64,000 bases of DNA from an uncultured Chitinophagaceae bacterium. GTDB lineage: Bacteria; Bacteroidota; Bacteroidia; Chitinophagales; Chitinophagaceae. A program made the position numbers and the translations under genes. The stretch spans positions 310,001-374,000 of the forward strand of contig CAKZFX010000011.1 in assembly GCA_936908745.1 (NCBI GenBank), read 5' to 3'. Shown here piece by piece: positions 59,118 to 64,000 of the stretch (its first letter is position 1; the number at the start of each line of letters is the position of its first letter). The notes under the pieces are model-generated. The model did no database searches and was not told the origin of the DNA. It saw only the letters and a list, made by a program, of their open reading frames with translations.

Positions 59118-59483
59118 TTAGTTTTGTTTAAAGTGATTAATAAGTTGTAAAACCTGGAGGCCTAAAAACCGGCCGATGATGGCGACCAGCGACATGGCGC
59201 CAATGCCTGCCATAAGGCCTGTGATCAGCCGTAGCCAATTATTGCTTTCCCTGTTATAAAAAGCCTGCGTCCATCCGTCAACCACGGTTGGAATGATTAA
59301 AGCAAGCGTCCACCATATATTAAGGGTGAATAATTGAAATAGAAATAAAGGGAATGACAGGTAGCCGACATGAATACCCGTACATCGTGCACAGACAGGA
59401 AATTGTTTCCCTTTCCAAAAAAAGGAACGCTCGGGTTTCCGGTGACAAAATGTAAAATGAAGTTTATTTTTTTCAATAGCCAT
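59118..59483 (-). CDS. DUF2085 membrane protein
   Basis: The 121-residue protein starts with the DUF2085 motif: FCHRKPERSFFWKGKQFPVC and ARCTGIHVGY, with a His/Cys set that suggests metal binding, followed by three hydrophobic helices and a VDGWTQAFYNRESNNWLRLI segment. The function is unknown. It overlaps the DnaJ-domain gene by 11 bases and is one base from the next gene. Confidence 0.88.
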   Translation of the reverse strand: MAIEKNKLHFTFCHRKPERSFFWKGKQFPVCARCTGIHVGYLSFPLFLFQLFTLNIWWTLALIIPTVVDGWTQAFYNRESNNWLRLITGLMAGIGAMSLVAIIGRFLGLQVLQLINHFKQN

Positions 59484-60063
59484 TTCCCTGGTTTGCTATT
59501 GTTAGTAAAATTGACAACAACAGGAGTGCTACAAAGCCAATGATAGCCACTACACAAACCTGTTGCGATTTCTTATTATAGCCTTCTGCCAGGTATTTAA
59601 AGAACATAATGACACCGACAATGCCAACTGTAAACCCGCTGGTAATACCAATCCATGCTTTGTCTTCAAAAGACAGTTCGGCCTTTCGTTTGAGATCCCT
59701 GGCCTTTTTCCGCCCGGCTTCTTCTTTTGCCACCCGTTCGGCTTGTTCTTGTTTTCTTTTTGCCTCTTCGGGATCGGCTTTGGGTTCTTCCTTTTTTTGC
59801 TGGTAGGAATGATTTGTATTAAAGTTTTGATACGATTGTTTTCCAGCAAAAAACTTATCGTATTCGCTGTCGTATTTTGCTTTTTCGTATGCGTTGCTTA
59901 ATACTTCATACGCCTCTTGTATCTTCTTGAATTGTTCTTCAAAAAATTTGTCGCCGTTATTTTTGTCGGGATGAAATTTGAGTGCAAGCTTCCGGTAAGC
60001 CTGCTTGATCTCGTCCTGGGAGGACATTCGTTCTACTCCTAATGCCTGGTAATGATTTTTCAA
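59473..60063 (-). CDS. Membrane-anchored J-domain protein
   Basis: The 196-residue protein has an N-terminal J domain (residues 1-65: YQALGVERMSSQDEIKQAYR, LALKFHPDKNNGDKFFEEQF with the HPD motif, KIQEAYEVLSN). A charged coiled region (DPEEAKRKQEQAERVAKEEA) and two hydrophobic helices (TSGFTVGIVGVIMFFKYLAE and VVAIIGFVALLLLSILLTIA) follow. It is not classical DnaJ, since it lacks the G/F and zinc-finger regions. It would recruit Hsp70 to the membrane. It is the first gene of a three-gene operon. Confidence 0.88.
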   Translation of the reverse strand: MKNHYQALGVERMSSQDEIKQAYRKLALKFHPDKNNGDKFFEEQFKKIQEAYEVLSNAYEKAKYDSEYDKFFAGKQSYQNFNTNHSYQQKKEEPKADPEEAKRKQEQAERVAKEEAGRKKARDLKRKAELSFEDKAWIGITSGFTVGIVGVIMFFKYLAEGYNKKSQQVCVVAIIGFVALLLLSILLTIANQGNGY

Positions 60064-60211
60064 GAGTCCGGTTAGTTTTGGAATAGCTGCTTGTTTAATT
60101 ATAATCTACTAAACAGCTTATATAAAATAAAGGCATTCAAATAAGTCTTGATGTCTTATTACTAAGACAACCTTTAGGGCTTTTGTAAATCCTAAAGGCA
60201 ACCTTAATATT

Positions 60212-60307
60212 TTATAGAATCTTTTTTATCAGCCAAATGAGGACAAAAAGAAGCAATAGATCTGCAAGGAAGAACAGGATGTATAAAAATTTTACTTCAA
60301 GGGGCAT
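60212..60307 (-). CDS. Tiny single-helix membrane protein, copy C
   Basis: This 31-residue frame starts MPLEVKFLYILFFL and ends LFVLIWLIKKIL. It is a paralog of the frame at 60465-60560: both start M-x-x-EV, are all-hydrophobic in the middle, and end in L-x-W-[LV]-[IV]-KKIL. Too short for usual gene finders, but two related copies so close argue that it is real. Confidence 0.6.
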   Translation of the reverse strand: MPLEVKFLYILFFLADLLLLFVLIWLIKKIL

Positions 60308-60322
60308 AGGCTTTTGGCAGGT

Positions 60323-60424
60323 TTATTTGCTTGCGTTATTCCTGATCAACAAGGCAACAGAGATCAGGAGGATAAACACTCCCAGGCATCCTAAAAGAAA
60401 GTATATGGAAGAGAGTGTGTTCAT
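60323..60424 (-). CDS. Tiny single-helix membrane protein, copy B
   Basis: This 33-residue frame starts MNTLSSIYFLLGCLGVFILL and ends VALLIRNNASK. It has one hydrophobic helix and a basic end, like its two neighbours, but it is more diverged in sequence. It lies 15 bases upstream of copy C on the same strand. Confidence 0.5.
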   Translation of the reverse strand: MNTLSSIYFLLGCLGVFILLISVALLIRNNASK

Positions 60425-60464
60425 AAGGCGGGGAGTTAAATGTTGAAACAAATCACCTTGTCTG

Positions 60465-60560
60465 CTATAGAATTTTTTTTACTACCCAAACAAGGAGAAG
60501 GAGAAGTATAATTCCTCCTGCTATAAAAAAGAGATAAAAAAGTAAAACTTCGGGTGTCAT
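60465..60560 (-). CDS. Tiny single-helix membrane protein, copy A
   Basis: This 31-residue frame starts MTPEVLLFYLFFIAGG and ends LLLLLVWVVKKIL. It matches copy C in length, in the M-x-x-EV start, in the helix and in the W-V-V-KKIL end. It follows the typA terminator on the same strand. Comparable tiny proteins can act as toxins, as partners of larger membrane complexes, or as stress proteins; none is claimed here. Confidence 0.6.
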   Translation of the reverse strand: MTPEVLLFYLFFIAGGIILLLLLVWVVKKIL

Positions 60561-60678
60561 ATAGTATGGCAAAAGTTTAGTCGTTAAAAGTAAAAGCATT
60601 CATTCGTCTTTTTTTGCCTTATTATGAAGACAGATCCTGAAAAACTCTTAAAAACAATAAGCTATTCTCCTATGCACA

Positions 60679-60712
60679 ACAAAAAAGCCAGTCCTTTTAA
60701 GAACTGGCTTTG
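60679..60712 (-). terminator. typA terminator
   Basis: AAAGCCAGTTC and GGACTGGCTT arms pair around a short A/T loop, and the minus-strand read continues as TTTTTTGTTG. Confidence 0.92.
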
Positions 60713-60732
60713 TAACTATTTACTTACTGAAA

Positions 60733-62544
60733 TTATACCGCTTCGGCTTCCATTTTCTTCTGCACTTTCTTTCTCTCATCTTCATTCAATATCAATTTGC
60801 GCATACGGATGAAGTTAGGCGTTACCTCGATACACTCATCCTGCTGAATGTATTCCATACACTCTTCCAATGTCAGCAATGTTTTAGGAGCAATGTTCGT
60901 AGCTGCATCACTACCGCTTGCACGGTGGTTGGTCAGTTTCTTTTGCTCGGTAGCATTTACCACGAGATCGCCCGGTTTAATGTTCTCTGCAATGATCTGC
61001 CCGGTATAAACATCTTCACCAGCATCTACAAAGAAGGTTCCCCTGTCTTGTAATTTATCAATAGAGTAAGCTGTTGTTTTTTCCTGGCTCTTAGAGATCA
61101 ATACACCGTTATTTCTTCCGGGGATCGGTCCTTTCCATGGTTTGTATTCGATAAAACGGTGTGCCATTACAGCTTCACCCGTTGTAGCCGTCAGCATTTG
61201 CGTACGCAAACCGATCAAACCTCTTGACGGGATCTCAAATTCAAGGTGCTGCATTTCGCCTTTTGTTTCCATTACGTGCATTTCACCTTTTCTTCTTGTC
61301 ACCAGGTCAATTACTTTAGAAGCAAATTCCTGTGGCACATCAACAACAAGGTTCTCGTATGGCTCTGATTTTACACCATTCACTTCTTTCACGATTACCT
61401 GTGGCTGACCTACTGTCAACTCATACCCTTCACGACGCATGGTTTCGATCAGGATACCGAGGTGAAGAATACCACGACCATATACGATGAAGCTATCACC
61501 CTCTTCGCTGTCTTCAACACGTAAGGCAAGGTTTTTTTCTGTCTCTTTCATCAAACGATCACGCAAGTGTCTTGATGTAACAAATTTTCCGTCTTTACCA
61601 AAGAACGGTGAGTTGTTAATAGAGAACAACATGTTCATGGTTGGCTCATCCACGCTGATCACCGGCAATGCTTCCGGGTTTTCCGCATCAGCAATGGTAT
61701 CACCAATATTAAAGTCTTCGATACCTACAACGGCACACAGGTCACCTGCCACCACTTCGGTTACTTTTTTCTTACCCATTCCTTCAAACACATACAGCTC
61801 TCTCACTTTTGTTTTGCGTACAGAGCCATCGGCCTGCATCAGCACTACCTGCTGGTTTTCTTTGATAGTGCCACGGCTTACTTTACCTACGGCAATACGG
61901 CCCAGGAAAGAAGAGTAGTCCAATGAAGTGATCTGCATTTGCAGCGGGCCTTCATTTACTTTTGGCGGTGGCACATATTTCAAAATACCATCCAGTAATG
62001 GATTGATATTGTCGATCTGCGTTAATGAATCATTGAACCAGCCATTTTTACCCGAACCGTAGTAAGTCGGGAATTCCAGTTGCTCTTCTGACGCATCGAG
62101 GTTAAAGAACAATTCAAACACGGCGTCATGTACTTCGTCAGGACGGCAGTTGGGTTTGTCCACTTTATTAATAACCACGATTGGTTTCAGGTTCAGTTGC
62201 AAAGCTTTTTGCAGTACGAAACGTGTTTGTGGCATTGGGCCTTCAAAGGCATCCACAAGCAGGATCACACCGTCGGCCATTTTCAATACCCTTTCTACCT
62301 CACCACCAAAGTCGGCGTGACCAGGCGTATCGATCACGTTAATTTTTACGTCTTTGTAGGTAACGGCAGCGTTTTTACTGAAAATGGTGATACCACGCTC
62401 TCTTTCGAGGTCGTTACTATCCATGATCAGCTCCCCGGTTTCCTGGTTATCACGGAACACTTTGGTAGCGTGTAAAATTTTGTCAACCAATGTAGTTTTA
62501 CCGTGGTCAACGTGGGCAATAATGGCGATATTTCTTATTTCCAT
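60733..62544 (-). CDS. typA: Ribosome-associated translational GTPase TypA/BipA
   Basis: TypA/BipA is an EF-G-like GTPase that binds the ribosome and aids assembly and translation under stress. The 603-residue protein has the expected length. G motifs: HVDHGKTTLVDKIL (G1), RERGITIFSKNAAV (G2), DTPGHADFGGEV (G3) and NKVDKPNCRP (G4). Domain II lies near 200-300, and EF-G-like domains include VLISKSQEKTTAYSIDKLQD and GEDVYTGQIIAENIKPGDLV. The 5' flank holds the gene for a four-helix-bundle protein 46 bases away on the same strand. Confidence 0.96.
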   Translation of the reverse strand: MEIRNIAIIAHVDHGKTTLVDKILHATKVFRDNQETGELIMDSNDLERERGITIFSKNAAVTYKDVKINVIDTPGHADFGGEVERVLKMADGVILLVDAFEGPMPQTRFVLQKALQLNLKPIVVINKVDKPNCRPDEVHDAVFELFFNLDASEEQLEFPTYYGSGKNGWFNDSLTQIDNINPLLDGILKYVPPPKVNEGPLQMQITSLDYSSFLGRIAVGKVSRGTIKENQQVVLMQADGSVRKTKVRELYVFEGMGKKKVTEVVAGDLCAVVGIEDFNIGDTIADAENPEALPVISVDEPTMNMLFSINNSPFFGKDGKFVTSRHLRDRLMKETEKNLALRVEDSEEGDSFIVYGRGILHLGILIETMRREGYELTVGQPQVIVKEVNGVKSEPYENLVVDVPQEFASKVIDLVTRRKGEMHVMETKGEMQHLEFEIPSRGLIGLRTQMLTATTGEAVMAHRFIEYKPWKGPIPGRNNGVLISKSQEKTTAYSIDKLQDRGTFFVDAGEDVYTGQIIAENIKPGDLVVNATEQKKLTNHRASGSDAATNIAPKTLLTLEECMEYIQQDECIEVTPNFIRMRKLILNEDERKKVQKKMEAEAV

Positions 62545-62589
62545 AATCTTTTTAAGTTGATAAGTTAAACTGTTGAAAGGTTAACAGGG

Positions 62590-62964
62590 TTATCCTCCTT
62601 TCGATCTTTTCTCCAGGTAGCTGATATGCCCGTTCAACAATTTTTCAACTTCAGTTATTTTATTTCTATAATTATTTAATTGCTCTTCACTTATGATCTT
62701 TTCATCCAGCGCATCAATAAGATGATTCAATGTTTCACTTAATGATCCTCTTGAGATAACACAAAACCTGATCTTATCGGGCCATGTGTTCCGGCCATGA
62801 CCTTCGGCAATTTGCGTATTGACAGACCGGGAACTTCTTATCAAATGATCGGTCAAACGGAATCGTTCATCTGGCGGAAAAGTTTTTACCAATTGGGCAA
62901 TGTCATTCTTAAGCTCTCTTGCCTTTTTCCAGACCTCCAGGTCTTCAAAATTTTGGTACGGCAT
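62590..62964 (-). CDS. Four-helix bundle protein (23S rRNA IVP-like)
   Basis: The 124-residue four-helix bundle protein has the family text FEDLEVWKKARELKNDIAQL, VKTFPPDERFRLTDHLIRSS, RSVNTQIAEGHGR and ETLNHLIDALDEKIISEEQL. These proteins are often encoded in intervening sequences of 23S rRNA genes or scattered in Bacteroidota genomes; no ribosomal sequence is nearby here. ATG 62964 is chosen as it begins the conserved domain; a longer frame upstream is not conserved in character. Confidence 0.9.
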   Translation of the reverse strand: MPYQNFEDLEVWKKARELKNDIAQLVKTFPPDERFRLTDHLIRSSRSVNTQIAEGHGRNTWPDKIRFCVISRGSLSETLNHLIDALDEKIISEEQLNNYRNKITEVEKLLNGHISYLEKRSKGG

Positions 62965-63240
62965 ATAAAAGTTAAGTGTTTGATTTATAGGGAAATACCT
63001 TGTAAACTTTTCAACCTTTAAACTTTTCAACTTTTCCGGGCGGCAAAGGTACGTCAATAAAATGGGGAAAAGAACCCTGTGGGAAACGATTTGGCAGATT
63101 TTGGTAAATAGTAACAGTCTGATAACCATAAGCCACCTGGGCCCTATTGAAAAACTGCCGGATTTTTCGTAACTTTATATGAAAGCCTTTTATAATGAAG
63201 GAGTTATGTAAACCTTACTCACTTCTATAAACTTTCTGCT

Positions 63241-64000
63241 ATGAAATTCCTGAAATGGCTGGGCATTATCCTTTTCCTGCTGATCGTGGTTTATTTTTTC
63301 GGGCCCAAGCCTTCACGTCCGAAGTATACAGCAGCATTGCCCGCTATTCCTTCACAACCCGGGGCAATTATTGACTACGTTAAAAAAGAAGAGCAAAGTC
63401 ATAAACTAAAGCCAGACAATGAAGCCCGCATCATCTGGTTCAACGACAGTTCAAAAGCAATCACCGATTATTCCGTCGTTTATATTCATGGTTTTTCCGC
63501 TTCGCAGGAAGAAGGCGATCCCGTACATATCAATTTCGCCAAAAAGTTTGGTTGCAATTTATTTCTCAATCGCCTGCAAGGACATGGGCTGGACACAAGC
63601 GAAGCATTATTATCAGTTACCGCGGACAATATGTGGAATTCTGCCAAAGAAGCCTATGCCATCGGCAGGCAGTTGGGTAAAAAAGTGATCCTGATGGCTA
63701 CCTCCACCGGCGCCACGCTGGCATTGAAACTGGCTGGCGAGTATCCTGATATTGCCGGGCTGATCTTATTATCACCCAATATCGCCATCAACGACCCAAA
63801 CGCATGGCTGTTGAATAATCATTGGGGTTTGCAAATTGCACATCTGGTGAAAGGAAAGTATAACCATGCAACGTATAGTTCCGATCTCTATCCAAAGTAT
63901 TGGGACACGTTGTATCGCATGGAAGCCGCTGTGCAGCTACAGGAGCTGATAGAAACCACGATGAAAGAATCGACTTTTGAAAAGGTAAAACAACCCGTGC
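63241..64000 (+). CDS. Alpha/beta hydrolase, truncated by the window end
   Basis: The first 253 codons are in the window and the gene runs off its end. An N-terminal hydrophobic segment (FLKWLGIILFLLIVVYFF) is followed by an alpha/beta-hydrolase fold: SVVYIHGFSASQEEGDPVHI, LFLNRLQGHGLDTSEALLSV, the nucleophile elbow VILMATSTGATLALKLAG (TSTGA in place of GxSxG) and LILLSPNIAINDPNAW. Asp/His acid-base residues would lie near or beyond the window end. A monoacylglycerol-lipase or esterase activity is likely, but the substrate is unknown. Confidence 0.85.
   Translation, partial: MKFLKWLGIILFLLIVVYFFGPKPSRPKYTAALPAIPSQPGAIIDYVKKEEQSHKLKPDNEARIIWFNDSSKAITDYSVVYIHGFSASQEEGDPVHINFAKKFGCNLFLNRLQGHGLDTSEALLSVTADNMWNSAKEAYAIGRQLGKKVILMATSTGATLALKLAGEYPDIAGLILLSPNIAINDPNAWLLNNHWGLQIAHLVKGKYNHATYSSDLYPKYWDTLYRMEAAVQLQELIETTMKESTFEKVKQPV

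Noticed and set aside
60237..60446. A 69-codon plus-strand frame between typA and the DnaJ operon
   Set aside because: It is basic, has no domain and lies opposite the more convincing tiny membrane protein frames.
62590..62964. Intervening sequence of a 23S rRNA gene
   Set aside because: The four-helix-bundle protein is of the IVP type, but no rRNA sequence flanks it.

Overview
The window comes from a Bacteroidota chromosome, most likely family Chitinophagaceae. The evidence is the gene content (tandem DUF2911 proteins, PepSY-like secreted proteins, a TonB-dependent receptor of the OMP_b-brl_3 type, GxxExxY protein, GH9 enzyme with a deacetylase tail), promoters of the Bacteroidota type (TTG, 17-20 nt, TAnnTTTG), and the near absence of Shine-Dalgarno sequences. 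No rRNA, tRNA, CRISPR array or phage module was seen.

Layout. 0-18.2 kb: housekeeping and metabolic genes (gmk, a CNNM/CorC membrane protein, tatC, rpiB, an M28 peptidase, a deoxyhypusine-synthase-like enzyme, an SdpR/SdpI-type pair, acpH, two DUF2911 proteins, asnB, a trans-sulfuration PLP enzyme, a serine hydrolase). 18.2-35.1 kb: an A+T-rich accessory island in two parts. 35.1-48.8 kb: lipase, fatty acid hydroxylase, GH9-deacetylase fusion, FAH-family enzyme, flavin reductase, lysS, and a coaX/outer-membrane-protein/lptC run. 49.7-55.4 kb: a surface-glycan locus (several glycosyltransferases, a DUF4422 protein and UDP-galactopyranose mutase). 55.5-64 kb: meaB, a 16-repeat MORN/TPR protein, a DnaJ/DUF2085 operon, three tiny membrane-protein genes not expected in a standard annotation, typA, a four-helix-bundle protein and a truncated hydrolase gene.

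The most interesting region is 27.0-34.9 kb, a minus-strand ribosomal-peptide cluster of the grasp-with-spasm type. A 66-residue precursor with a GG leader and a Cys/Ser/Asp-rich core is followed by a terminator hairpin, an ATP-grasp ligase, an unknown 81-residue protein, a SPASM-family maturase, a C39-peptidase ABC exporter and a very short adaptor-like protein. From the ligase onward the genes overlap or abut. A TonB-dependent receptor gene lies just upstream. The SPASM-family protein keeps the text around its iron-sulfur motif, but every cysteine position I expect there is another residue (Thr, Trp, Trp, Thr and Ser), so it looks like a cofactor-less scaffold.

The other half of the island, 18.3-25.7 kb, is a graveyard or reservoir of RHS polymorphic-toxin parts. 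It holds a 5'-truncated RHS gene, a frameshifted RHS gene with a metallopeptidase-like tip, orphan C-terminal tips and several candidate immunity genes. They are separated by four copies of a ~150 bp repeat carrying hairpins whose stems show compensating changes. No complete RHS gene remains.
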